Shown here: piece by piece, positions 49,491-57,419 of the stretch
How positions within the stretch are numbered: the first letter of the stretch is position 1
Layout: each line of letters starts with the position of its first letter
Assembly (NCBI RefSeq): GCF_003594875.1
Contig: NZ_QZEY01000008.1
Coordinates: 186,001 to 250,000, forward strand
Source: Bailinhaonella thermotolerans
GTDB taxonomy: Bacteria; Actinomycetota; Actinomycetes; Streptosporangiales; Streptosporangiaceae
Length of the DNA: 64,000 nucleotides
Direction of reading: 5' to 3'
Notes under the pieces: model-generated
Seen by the model: only the letters and a program-made list of their open reading frames with translations
The model's database searches: none
Told to the model about the DNA's origin: nothing
Program-made: the position numbers and the translations under genes

Positions 49491-52400
49491 ATGTTCGAGA
49501 CGCTCGGGCGGCTCGTCTACCGGGCGCGCTGGAGCATGCTCGTCATCGGGCTGATCGTCACGGTCCTGTCCGGGGTGTGGGGCTCCGGGGTGTTCGGGCA
49601 GTTGAGCGACGGCGGCTTCGAGGACCCCCGGGCCCCGTCCACCCAGGTCCGGCAGATCGTGGACCGGTGGTTCGGCGGCGGCGGCGCGGACGTGGTCGTG
49701 CTCTACCGCCACCCGACGCTCCGCGTGGACGACCGGCGGTACCGCGAGGACGTGCAGAAGTCGCTGCGGGCCCTCCCGAAGGAGCACGTCAGGCGGCATA
49801 CGACGTACTGGGGCGGCAAGGCCGCGGAACTGGCCTCCAACGACAGGAAGGCGACGTACGCGGCGATCCGGCTCCGCGGGCAGGACGAGACCGCCAGGAA
49901 GCGGGCGTACGCCGCGATCCGCGACCGGCTCGACATCCCCGGGTACCAGGTGACGGTGGGCGGCGACGTGCCGCTGCTGGACGACCTCAACGCCCAGACC
50001 GCCCGCGACCTCACCCGGGCCGAGCTGATCTCGCTGCCGCTGCTGCTGATCCTGCTGGTCGTCGTGTTCGGCAGCCTCGTGGCGGCCGCGACGCCGCTGG
50101 TCGTGGGCGTGGTGTCGATCGCGGGCGCGATGGCGCTGCTGCGCGGCCTCACGATGGTCACCGACGTGTCGGTGTTCGCGATCAACGTGGTCACCATGCT
50201 CGGGCTGGGCCTGGCGATCGACTACTCGCTGTTCGTCGTCAGCCGGTTCCGGGAGGAGCTGCGCGCGGGCGCGGACGTCGAGAAGGCCGTGGTCGTCACG
50301 ATGCGCACGGCCGGCCGTACGGTCGCCTTCTCCGGGCTGACCGTGGCCACCTCGCTGTGCGGGCTGCTGTTCTTCCCGCAGATGTTCCTGCGCTCGATCG
50401 GCGTCGGCGGGGCCGCGGTCGTGGTCGTGGCGATGCTGACCGCGCTGCTCGTGCTGCCCGCGCTGCTCGCCGTGCTCGGGCACCGGGTGGACGCCCTGCG
50501 CGTACGGCGGGCGCGCCGGCCCGGTTCGCGGCGGCGGGGGCACCGGCACGGGCGGGAGCCGGAGGGCGTGTGGGTACGGCTCGGCCGCAGCGTGATGCGG
50601 CAGCCGGTGCTGTACCTCGCGGCCGTGACGGTGGTGCTGCTCGGGCTGGCGGCGCCGTTCCTGCACGTGCGGTTCGGCGGGATCGACGCGCGGGTGCTGC
50701 CGGAGCACTTCGAGAGCCGGAAGGTCGCCCAGAGCATCGAGGAGGACTTCACCCGGAACGCGATGGCGCCGATCGACGTCGTGGTGATGCTGGAGCGGGA
50801 GTTCACCGGCCCGCCGGGCAAGACCCCCTACCCGGGCGCGCCCACGCCCGAGGTCATGCGCACGTCGCCGGTCGGCACGGAGGACGTCGGGAAGTACCTC
50901 TTCCGGCTCCGGCAGCTCAACGGCGTCACGGGAGTGCAGGTCACCGGGGTGTCCGAGGCCCTGGGCGCGGTGCGCCTGGCGGTCCGGTACCACACCGACC
51001 CCATGTCCGACGCGACCCGTGAGCTAGTCACCAAGATCCGCGGCCTCTACGACGAGCCGGGCTTCCGCCAGGTGCTCGTGGGCGGGACCACGGCGGCGCA
51101 GCTCGACCTGATGGCGAGCCTGACGGACACCCTGCCCAAGACCGGCCTGTTCGTCTTCCTCGTCACCGCCCTGCTGCTGTTCGCCGCGTTCGGGTCGCTG
51201 GTGCTGCCGCTCAAGGCGATCGTCATGAACGTGCTCTCCCTGGGCGCGTCCTTCGGCGTGATCGTGTGGGCGTTCCAGGACGGGAACCTCGCGGACGCGC
51301 TCGGCTTCACCCCGACGGGCACCATCGAGGCCACGGTGACGGTGCTGATCCTCGCCGTGGTGTTCGGCCTGTCCATGGACTACGAGCTGTTCCTGCTCAG
51401 CCGGGTCCGCGCCGAGTGGGACCGCACCCGGGACAACTCCGTCGCGGTCGTCCGGGGTTTGCAGCACACCGGCGGCATCATCACCAGCGCCGCCCTGCTG
51501 CTCCTCGTCGTCATCGCCGCCTTCTCCACGGCCGGGATCACCGTCGTCAAGCTGCTCGGCGTCGGCCTCTTCGTCGCGATCGTCGTGGACGCCACCCTGG
51601 TCCGCGCGCTGCTCGTCCCCGCGACGATGCGCCTGATGGGCGAGGCCAACTGGTGGCTCCCGGCCCCGCTGCGCCGTCTGCACGACCGCATCGACCTGCG
51701 CGAGCACGATCCCTACGAGGTCAGCCACGAGGCCTTCCGGCAGGCCCCCATCACGCCGGTGGCCTGGCCGCATCCGGAGCCGGAGTTCGTCTCCTTCGTC
51801 CGCCCGCCGCTCCTGCCCTCCCTCCCCGGGACCGCCTACGCCGCCCTGCCCGCTTCCCCGATCCGGCTCAGGCCCGAGCCCGTCGCGGTCAACGGCGCGT
51901 CCGCAGCGCGGCCGGCCGGGGGCGGCTCCGCGCCGGTGCGGCCGGGCGGCGTCGCCACGCCCCCGCACCACGCCCCGCCCGCCCCGTGCGCGCCCGTGCC
52001 CCCGTCCGCGCCCGTCCCGGCGGCTCCGGAGGCCCCGGGGGTCCGGCCGCCGAACGGCCACCGCCCCGGCGCCGTGCCGTACGCCGCTGACCCGGCCGAG
52101 CCCCCGGAGGCCGGGGACGCCCGCACCGGAGCGGCGTCCCGCCAGGCCCCGGCCGCGTCCGGTACGGCGGAGCCCGCCCGGGCTCCCGAGCCGGAGAAGA
52201 CGCGCGGCCAGACGGACGCCACCCCGGGGAAAGCGCCCGGCGGTACGGCGGAGCGCGGTGCGCGGGAGGACGCGGCGGCGGCGAGCGCCCCCGGCACGGC
52301 CGCAGGCGAGGGCGGGCCGGTCTCCGGCGAGGACGTGCGCGGCGGTACGGCGGAGCCGGGCGCGGGGAGGCCGCGGCCCGGCGCCGGGAAGGCGGGGCCC

Positions 52401-53093
52401 GGCGCGGGGAAGGCGGGGCCGCCCGCTCCGCCCCGGGTGGAGCCGTTCCCGCCGTTCGGGCCGGAGGAGTTCACCGTGCTCACGCCGCCGCTGCCGGGCG
52501 GGAAGGCGGCGGGGGCGCGCGCCGGGGCGGGCGAGGAGCGCTGGGCCCGCAAGGTGCAGCGGGTCGTGGTGCCCAACGAGGACGGGCCCGGCTGGCACTG
52601 GGCGGAGATCGTCGAGGAGGTCGAGGTCGGCGTCGAGGTCCCGCCGCCCCCCTCCCCGCCCCGCCACGACGAGCCCGGCGGCGGGCCGTACGACGCGGGC
52701 CCGGGCGGCGGGCCGTACGGCGAGGACGCCGGCGGCGACGCGGGCCAGGCGGGCGACGCGGGCGCGGCGGACCCGCCCGGGCGCGGGGACCCGCCCGCGC
52801 CCGCGAACGCGCCGGGCCGCGAGCCGGACGGGCCGGCGCGGGCGGCGGAGCACCGGGGAGAACGCGAGGCGGAACCGGGCGGGGAGCGGGAGCCGCTGCC
52901 GGACCTGCTGTCCGAGCTGATCTCGGAGTTCTCGCCCGAGGGGCGGGAGGAGGCCGCGCCGCCCGCCAGGCCGGGCACGACGCCGGGGCGGCGGCGCGTC
53001 CGGGTCGTCGTGCCCAACGCCGACGGTCCCGGGTGGCACTGGGAAGAGCGCGAGGAAGAGAACGAGGAAGAGCGCGAGGAAGCGGGCGGGTGA
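49491..53093 (+). CDS. MmpL/RND-family transporter with long repeat-bearing tail
   Basis: 1200 residues. Residues 1-745 are a standard MmpL: TM1 (about 14-34), an external domain, TM2-6 (GLGLAIDYSLFVVSRFREE with conserved Asp/Tyr of the proton relay), a second external domain and TM7-12 (FGLSMDYELFLLSRVRAEW). MmpL proteins move lipids to the cell surface. Residues 750-1200 form a Pro/Ala/Gly/Glu-rich cytoplasmic tail holding two copies of VVVPNxDGPGWHW (about 1025 and 1173). Such a long tail is unusual. ATG 49491 after GGGAGG. The MFS gene starts two bases after the stop. Confidence 0.93.
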   Translation: MFETLGRLVYRARWSMLVIGLIVTVLSGVWGSGVFGQLSDGGFEDPRAPSTQVRQIVDRWFGGGGADVVVLYRHPTLRVDDRRYREDVQKSLRALPKEHVRRHTTYWGGKAAELASNDRKATYAAIRLRGQDETARKRAYAAIRDRLDIPGYQVTVGGDVPLLDDLNAQTARDLTRAELISLPLLLILLVVVFGSLVAAATPLVVGVVSIAGAMALLRGLTMVTDVSVFAINVVTMLGLGLAIDYSLFVVSRFREELRAGADVEKAVVVTMRTAGRTVAFSGLTVATSLCGLLFFPQMFLRSIGVGGAAVVVVAMLTALLVLPALLAVLGHRVDALRVRRARRPGSRRRGHRHGREPEGVWVRLGRSVMRQPVLYLAAVTVVLLGLAAPFLHVRFGGIDARVLPEHFESRKVAQSIEEDFTRNAMAPIDVVVMLEREFTGPPGKTPYPGAPTPEVMRTSPVGTEDVGKYLFRLRQLNGVTGVQVTGVSEALGAVRLAVRYHTDPMSDATRELVTKIRGLYDEPGFRQVLVGGTTAAQLDLMASLTDTLPKTGLFVFLVTALLLFAAFGSLVLPLKAIVMNVLSLGASFGVIVWAFQDGNLADALGFTPTGTIEATVTVLILAVVFGLSMDYELFLLSRVRAEWDRTRDNSVAVVRGLQHTGGIITSAALLLLVVIAAFSTAGITVVKLLGVGLFVAIVVDATLVRALLVPATMRLMGEANWWLPAPLRRLHDRIDLREHDPYEVSHEAFRQAPITPVAWPHPEPEFVSFVRPPLLPSLPGTAYAALPASPIRLRPEPVAVNGASAARPAGGGSAPVRPGGVATPPHHAPPAPCAPVPPSAPVPAAPEAPGVRPPNGHRPGAVPYAADPAEPPEAGDARTGAASRQAPAASGTAEPARAPEPEKTRGQTDATPGKAPGGTAERGAREDAAAASAPGTAAGEGGPVSGEDVRGGTAEPGAGRPRPGAGKAGPGAGKAGPPAPPRVEPFPPFGPEEFTVLTPPLPGGKAAGARAGAGEERWARKVQRVVVPNEDGPGWHWAEIVEEVEVGVEVPPPPSPPRHDEPGGGPYDAGPGGGPYGEDAGGDAGQAGDAGAADPPGRGDPPAPANAPGREPDGPARAAEHRGEREAEPGGEREPLPDLLSELISEFSPEGREEAAPPARPGTTPGRRRVRVVVPNADGPGWHWEEREEENEEEREEAGG

Positions 53094-53094
53094 C

Positions 53095-54525
53095 ATGGGC
53101 GCACAGGGCACCACGCCGGTCAGGGTCGCGCCGGCGTTGACCGTGGTCGGGGTGGCGGGGTTCGTCACCACCCTGGACAACACCGTGGTCACCGTGGCGC
53201 TGCCGACCATCCAGCGCGACCTCGGCGCGTCGCTGGCGGGCCTGGAGTGGGTGATGACCGCCTACATCCTGGTCTTCTCCGGGCTGATGCTGGCGGGCGG
53301 GCGGCTGGCCGACGTGTTCGGGCGGCGGCGGGTGCTGCAGATCGGGCTGGGGATCTTCACCGGGGCGTCGCTGCTCTCCGGGCTGGCCGGGAACCAGGAG
53401 CTGCTGATCGCGGCGCGGGCGGTGCAGGGGGCGGGCGCCGCGCTCGTCATCCCCACGCTGCTGGCGATCATCGCGATGCTGGGCGGCGAGCGGGCCCGGT
53501 CGGCCGGGGTCGCGGTGTGGATGACGGCGAGCGCGGCGGCGCTGGCGCTGGGCCCGGTGACCGGCGGGCTGATCGCCCAGCACTGGGACTGGAGCTGGAT
53601 CTTCCTGATCAACGTTCCGCTGGGGATCGCGACGATGGCGGGCGCGGCGTTCGCCGTACCCGAGTCGCGGGATCCGAGAGCGGCGCGGATCGACCTGCCG
53701 GGACTGGCGACCTCGGGGATCGCGCTGGTGGCGGGCACGTTCGCGCTGATCCACGGGCGGGACCTGGGGTGGGGGTCGCCGGTGATCGTCGGGGCGCTGC
53801 TGGTCACCGTGCTCGGCGCGGCCGGGTTCGTGGCCGTGGAGTCGTCGGTGCGCGCGCCCATGATCGACATGGCGCTGTTCCGGGCCCCGGCGTTCTCCGG
53901 CGGGGTGGTCGCGCAGGTGCTGTGGGGGCTGGGCGTGAACGGCGTGTTCTTCTTCACCGCGCTCTTCCTCCAGGGCGTGCTGGGGTTCTCGCCGACGCTG
54001 TCCGGGCTGGCGTTCCTCCCGCTGGCGGCGATGGTCGTGCTGGTGACGCCGTTCGCGCCCAAGGTGTCCGAGCGGTACGGCGCGGCGCGCACGGTGGCCG
54101 CCGGGCTCGCGCTGGTGGCCGGGGGGATGGTCGCGGTGGCGTTCCTGCGGCCGGGGGACGGGTTCGCGGACCTGATCCCGGCGGTCACCGCGATCGGGGT
54201 CGGGTCCGGGCTCACGATGCCGCTCGGGTCGGCGGTGCTCGGCGCGATCCCGCCCGAACGCGCCGGGGTGGCCGGGGGGATCTTCAGCGTCTCGCGGGAG
54301 GTGTCCGGGGTCTTCGGGATCGCCGCGATCGGGGTCGTCGTCACCTCGCTCCAGGAGGCCGCGCGGGCCGAGGGGGCGGCGCACGCGGACGCCTTCATGC
54401 GGGGGTACTCCGTCGGGCTGGTCGCGGCGGCGGCGCTCGTCCTGCTGGGCGCGGTGGTCAGCCTGCTCACGCTGCCGGGGCGCACGCCCGGGGCGGTCGC
54501 CCTGCCCGAAACGCGAGGAGCCTGA
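53095..54525 (+). CDS. MFS (DHA2) exporter in the lipid operon
   Basis: 476 residues, 14 helices. LDNTVVTVALPTIQRDLG (first helix), GRLADVFGRRRVLQ (motif A) and GPVTGGLIAQHWDWSWIF (motif C) mark a DHA2 exporter. Starts one base past the mmpL stop and its stop TGA overlaps the next ATG (TGATG), so translation is coupled on both sides. Possibly exports the same lipid, a precursor or a free sugar-lipid; it may also protect the cell. Substrate unknown. Confidence 0.9.
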   Translation: MGAQGTTPVRVAPALTVVGVAGFVTTLDNTVVTVALPTIQRDLGASLAGLEWVMTAYILVFSGLMLAGGRLADVFGRRRVLQIGLGIFTGASLLSGLAGNQELLIAARAVQGAGAALVIPTLLAIIAMLGGERARSAGVAVWMTASAAALALGPVTGGLIAQHWDWSWIFLINVPLGIATMAGAAFAVPESRDPRAARIDLPGLATSGIALVAGTFALIHGRDLGWGSPVIVGALLVTVLGAAGFVAVESSVRAPMIDMALFRAPAFSGGVVAQVLWGLGVNGVFFFTALFLQGVLGFSPTLSGLAFLPLAAMVVLVTPFAPKVSERYGAARTVAAGLALVAGGMVAVAFLRPGDGFADLIPAVTAIGVGSGLTMPLGSAVLGAIPPERAGVAGGIFSVSREVSGVFGIAAIGVVVTSLQEAARAEGAAHADAFMRGYSVGLVAAAALVLLGAVVSLLTLPGRTPGAVALPETRGA

Positions 54526-55763
54526 TGCCACGGAAGATCATCGTCTACGCGTTCGGGTCGCGCGGCGACACCCAGCCGTGCGTGGCGCTCGGGGCCGGAC
54601 TCCAGGCGCGGGGCGAGAAGGTGCGCGTGGTGGCCAGCCGCAGGTACGCCTCGCTGATCGCGGCGGCGGGGCTGGAGCACGAGCCGATCACGGTGGACCC
54701 CCTCGACATCCTGGAGAGCGAGGAGGGCCAGCGCTGGCTGGGCGGCGGGCACAACCCGGTGGCGTTCATCCGGGGGTTCCGCCGGGTGGTCGAGCCGATG
54801 GCCGAGCGGCTGCTCGTCGAGGTGGAGGCCGCGAGCGAGGACGCCGACGTGATCCTGTCCCCCGTGCTGGGGTTCGCCGGGCACCTGTTCGGGGAGCGGT
54901 TCGCCGTGCCGTACGCGCTGCTGCAGTTCCAGCCCGGCGAGCCCACCCGCGAGTTCGCGAACCCGCTGGTCCCGCGCTCGCTGGGGCCGCTCGGCAACCG
55001 CCTCAGCTACACCGCCGTGGAGCAGGTGACCTGGCAGTTCCTGCGGCCGTTCCTGAACCGCTGGCGCCGGCGGCGGCTGGGCCTGACCGCCATCCCGGTG
55101 TCCGGCCCGTTCCGCCGGGCCCGCAGGGAGCGCCGCCCGGTCCTCGTCTCGGTGAGCCCGTCCGTGGTGCCCCGGCCGCGCGACTGGCCGGCGTACGTCC
55201 ACCAGACGGGGTACTGGTTCCTGGACGCGCCGTGGACCCCGCCGGACCCGCTCGCCGGCTTCCTCGCGGCCGGGCCGCCCCCGGTCTACGTGGGGTTCGG
55301 CAGCATGATCCCGCGCGACCCGGCCCGGGTAGAGGAGATCGTCCGCGCGGCGCTGCGCCGGGCGGGCGTGCGCGGGATCCTCCTGGGCGGCTCCGGACCG
55401 GCGACCGACGACCTCCTCCCGGTCGAGGACGCCGCGCACTCGTGGCTGTTCCCCCGGGTCGCCGCCGTCGTCCACCACGGCGGCGCGGGCACCACCGCCG
55501 CCGCCCTCCGCGCGGGCGTGCCCAGCGTGATCTGCCCCTTCTTCTCCGACCAGCCCTTCTGGGCGCGGCGCGTGGCCGCCCTGGGCGCCTCCCCCGCGCC
55601 GCTGCCGATCGAGCGCGTCACCCCCGAGTCCCTGGCCCGCGCGATCCGGCGCGCGGTCACGTCCCCCGCCATCGGCGCCGCCGCCGCCCGTCTGGCCGCC
55701 CGGATCCGCGCCGAGGACGGCGTCGCGGCCGCCTGCGACCTGATCGACACCCAGGTCGCCTGA
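54525..55763 (+). CDS. UDP/TDP-sugar glycosyltransferase (GT1, mycobacterial-GTF-like)
   Basis: 412 residues. Rossmann N-terminus IIVYAFGSRGDTQPCVALGAGL (GSRGD-Q-P motif shared by GT1/GT28 sterol- and lipid-glycosylating enzymes, also seen in mycobacterial phenolic-glycolipid and GPL transferases). C-terminal nucleotide-sugar site AAVVHHGGAGTTAAALRAG then PSVICPFFSDQPFWA. It transfers a sugar from an NDP-sugar to a lipid or polyketide acceptor in the cytoplasm. ATG overlaps the MFS stop. Last gene of the FAAL operon. Confidence 0.9.
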   Translation: MPRKIIVYAFGSRGDTQPCVALGAGLQARGEKVRVVASRRYASLIAAAGLEHEPITVDPLDILESEEGQRWLGGGHNPVAFIRGFRRVVEPMAERLLVEVEAASEDADVILSPVLGFAGHLFGERFAVPYALLQFQPGEPTREFANPLVPRSLGPLGNRLSYTAVEQVTWQFLRPFLNRWRRRRLGLTAIPVSGPFRRARRERRPVLVSVSPSVVPRPRDWPAYVHQTGYWFLDAPWTPPDPLAGFLAAGPPPVYVGFGSMIPRDPARVEEIVRAALRRAGVRGILLGGSGPATDDLLPVEDAAHSWLFPRVAAVVHHGGAGTTAAALRAGVPSVICPFFSDQPFWARRVAALGASPAPLPIERVTPESLARAIRRAVTSPAIGAAAARLAARIRAEDGVAAACDLIDTQVA

Positions 55764-55800
55764 CCCCGCTCCGCGCCGTTCGCCTCCGCCACGCCCGCCC

Positions 55801-55871
55801 GGGCTCAGGCCGTACGCCCGGGCTCAGGCGGACGCCCGGGCTCAGGCGCACGCCCGGGCTCAGGCCGTACG
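55801..55871 (+). repeat. 18-19-bp tandem repeat GGGCTCAGGC
   Basis: GGGCTCAGGC recurs at 55801, 55820, 55838 and 55856 with CGTACG or CGCACG between, in the spacer between the glycosyltransferase and arsR stops. Ends in a GCCGTACGGC-type motif. Confidence 0.85.
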
Positions 55872-55885
55872 GCGGCAGCGGCGGG

Positions 55886-56167
55886 TCAGGACGCGGGGAC
55901 GGGGGCGGCGCGGGCCAGGGCGGCGATGGAGTCGGCCAGGGCCGCCAGGGGGCCGGGGACGAGGGAGTAGCAGATGGTGGTGCCCTCGCGGCGGGTGGTG
56001 ACCAGGCCGGCCTCGCGGAGGACCTTGAGATGGGCGGAGATCGTGGGCTGGGACACCTCGAACTCGTCGGTGAAGTCGCAGGCGCAGATGTCGGGCTCGG
56101 TGGCCAGGCGCCGCACGATGCCGAGGCGGACCGGGTGGGCGAGGGCGCGCAGGACTTCTGTCTCCAC
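55886..56167 (-). CDS. ArsR-family repressor with Cys-x-Cys site
   Basis: 93 residues, GTG start 56167. Winged HTH: LRALAHPVRLGIVRRLATEP, then DICACDFTDEFEVSQPTIS (HTH) and HLKVLREAGLVTTRREGTT (wing). ICACDF corresponds to the CVCDL As/Sb site of ArsR, so it may bind a thiophilic metal(loid) or be redox/thiol responsive. Divergent from the questin-oxidase-like gene; two perfect palindromes lie in the spacer. Confidence 0.9.
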   Translation of the reverse strand: METEVLRALAHPVRLGIVRRLATEPDICACDFTDEFEVSQPTISAHLKVLREAGLVTTRREGTTICYSLVPGPLAALADSIAALARAAPVPAS

Positions 56168-56189
56168 GCCCCAGAGTATATCGTTCGCG

Positions 56190-56217
56190 CTCTATATAGA
56201 GTGATCCCTATATAGGG
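56190..56217. promoter_or_regulatory. Two perfect 12-bp ArsR-type palindromes
   Basis: CTCTATATAGAG (56190-56201) and CCCTATATAGGG (56206-56217), centres 16 bases apart, next to the GGAGGAG ribosome site of the questin-oxidase gene. A third imperfect TATATC site is near 56176. Typical ArsR operators; they would block transcription of both divergent genes. Confidence 0.85.
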
Positions 56218-56227
56218 AGGAGTCGAT

Positions 56228-57253
56228 ATGGATCTCAACGCCGAACGGCTGGACGAGGCCCTGGCACGGCTCGCGCCGACGGGGCCGGAGTTCCGGGGCG
56301 GGCTGTCCAACCACGGGCCGATGGTGGCCGAGGCGCTGGTACGGCTGGACGCGGCCGACGCCGTGCCGGGATGGGTGGACGGCTACCTGCCCCTGCTGGA
56401 GGACGCGCCCGGCGGCGGGGAGCGGATCGGCGACTGGCGCGCGGCGCTGGGCGACATGCGGCGGGTCGCGGACTGGGAGCGGTACTTCCGGGAGCGGCTG
56501 GCCGAGGCCCCCTGGCGCGACGTCCTCGCCGAGTGGTGGCCGCGGCTGACCCCGGGGCTGGCGGCCGGGGCCACGCACGGGGTGATCCGCACGGCCCACG
56601 CGGTGCGGGCGCTGGCGGAGCGGGAGAGCGGGCCCCGGCGCGGGGAGCTGGCCCGCGCGCTGGCCTACTGGGCGGCGGGGTACGCCGAGCTGCCCGGGCG
56701 GCCGCTCACCGAGGGCGTGCGCACGGTGGAGCAGGCGGTGGCCGTGCTGCCGATCCTGGAGCTGGCGCCGGTCACGCTGATCGTGCCCCACCTGCGCAAG
56801 CTGGCCGGCCTGCCGGGGTTCGCCGAGACCGTGTCGTCGGTCCGCCCGCCCCGGGACGTGCCGCGCGACCTGGACGAGCTCACGCGGGTCTTCGCTCGGG
56901 TCTTCGTGACCCACGGGAGGCACGCCCCGATCGACTTCATCCACGCGGTGACCGCGCCGACGGCGGTGGCGTCGGTGCTCGGGGAGCTGCCCGAGACCCT
57001 GCACCGGCCGGTGTACGACGCGTTGTGGCAGGTGGCGGCGGCCCTCTACAGCGGTTACGCGCACGGCGCGACGATCGAGCCGGTTCCGGACGGCGACCCC
57101 CTGGACCCGGCCGAGCTGTCCGGCCGCGCGGCCGAGACCGGCGACGCGCACGCGATCAAGATGACCGAGGCGTGCCTGCGCCAGTACGCCCGCCTGGGCG
57201 ACCCGCTGTTCCTGCACGCCTCGGCCCGCGCCGTCGAACTGCTCCCCGGCTGA
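56228..57253 (+). CDS. Questin-oxidase-like (DUF4243) protein
   Basis: 341 residues. All-helical DUF4243/questin-oxidase family: LSNHGPMVAEALVRLDAAD near the start, ATHGVIRTAHAVRAL, PIDFIHAVTAPTAVASVLGELP and a C-terminal HAIKMTEACLRQYARLGDPLFLHAS. The conserved His residues sit in these segments. Fungal relatives open anthraquinone rings by Baeyer-Villiger-like oxidation; bacterial roles are unknown. Placed between two halves of a polyketide/lipid gene group, which makes a tailoring role possible but unproven. ATG 56228 after GGGAGGAG. Confidence 0.8.
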   Translation: MDLNAERLDEALARLAPTGPEFRGGLSNHGPMVAEALVRLDAADAVPGWVDGYLPLLEDAPGGGERIGDWRAALGDMRRVADWERYFRERLAEAPWRDVLAEWWPRLTPGLAAGATHGVIRTAHAVRALAERESGPRRGELARALAYWAAGYAELPGRPLTEGVRTVEQAVAVLPILELAPVTLIVPHLRKLAGLPGFAETVSSVRPPRDVPRDLDELTRVFARVFVTHGRHAPIDFIHAVTAPTAVASVLGELPETLHRPVYDALWQVAAALYSGYAHGATIEPVPDGDPLDPAELSGRAAETGDAHAIKMTEACLRQYARLGDPLFLHASARAVELLPG

Positions 57254-57312
57254 CGGCCGCCCCCGCTGACTGTTCCCCGCTGACCGGCTCCCCGGCTGAC
57301 GGCCGCCCCCGC
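57242..57312 (+). repeat. 25-bp direct repeat after questin-oxidase gene
   Basis: CTCCCCGGCTGACGGCC-starting 25-base unit present perfectly at 57242-57266 (overlapping the stop codon) and 57288-57312. Followed by two CCGTACGGC motifs before the ccr stop. Confidence 0.9.
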
Positions 57313-57385
57313 CCGGCGCCGCGGCCGGGGCTCACGCCGTACGGCCGGGCTCAGGCCGTACGGCGGGGCGGGGGGCGGCAGGGGG

Positions 57386-57419
57386 TCAGGCGTGGAAGCG
57401 GTTCAGGCGCGGAAGCGGT
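57386..57419 (-). repeat. 17-bp tandem duplication at ccr 3' end
   Basis: TCAGGCGYGGAAGCGGT twice (57386-57402, 57403-57419), one base different. The second copy encodes the last residues and stop of Ccr; the first lies just beyond the stop. Confidence 0.9.
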
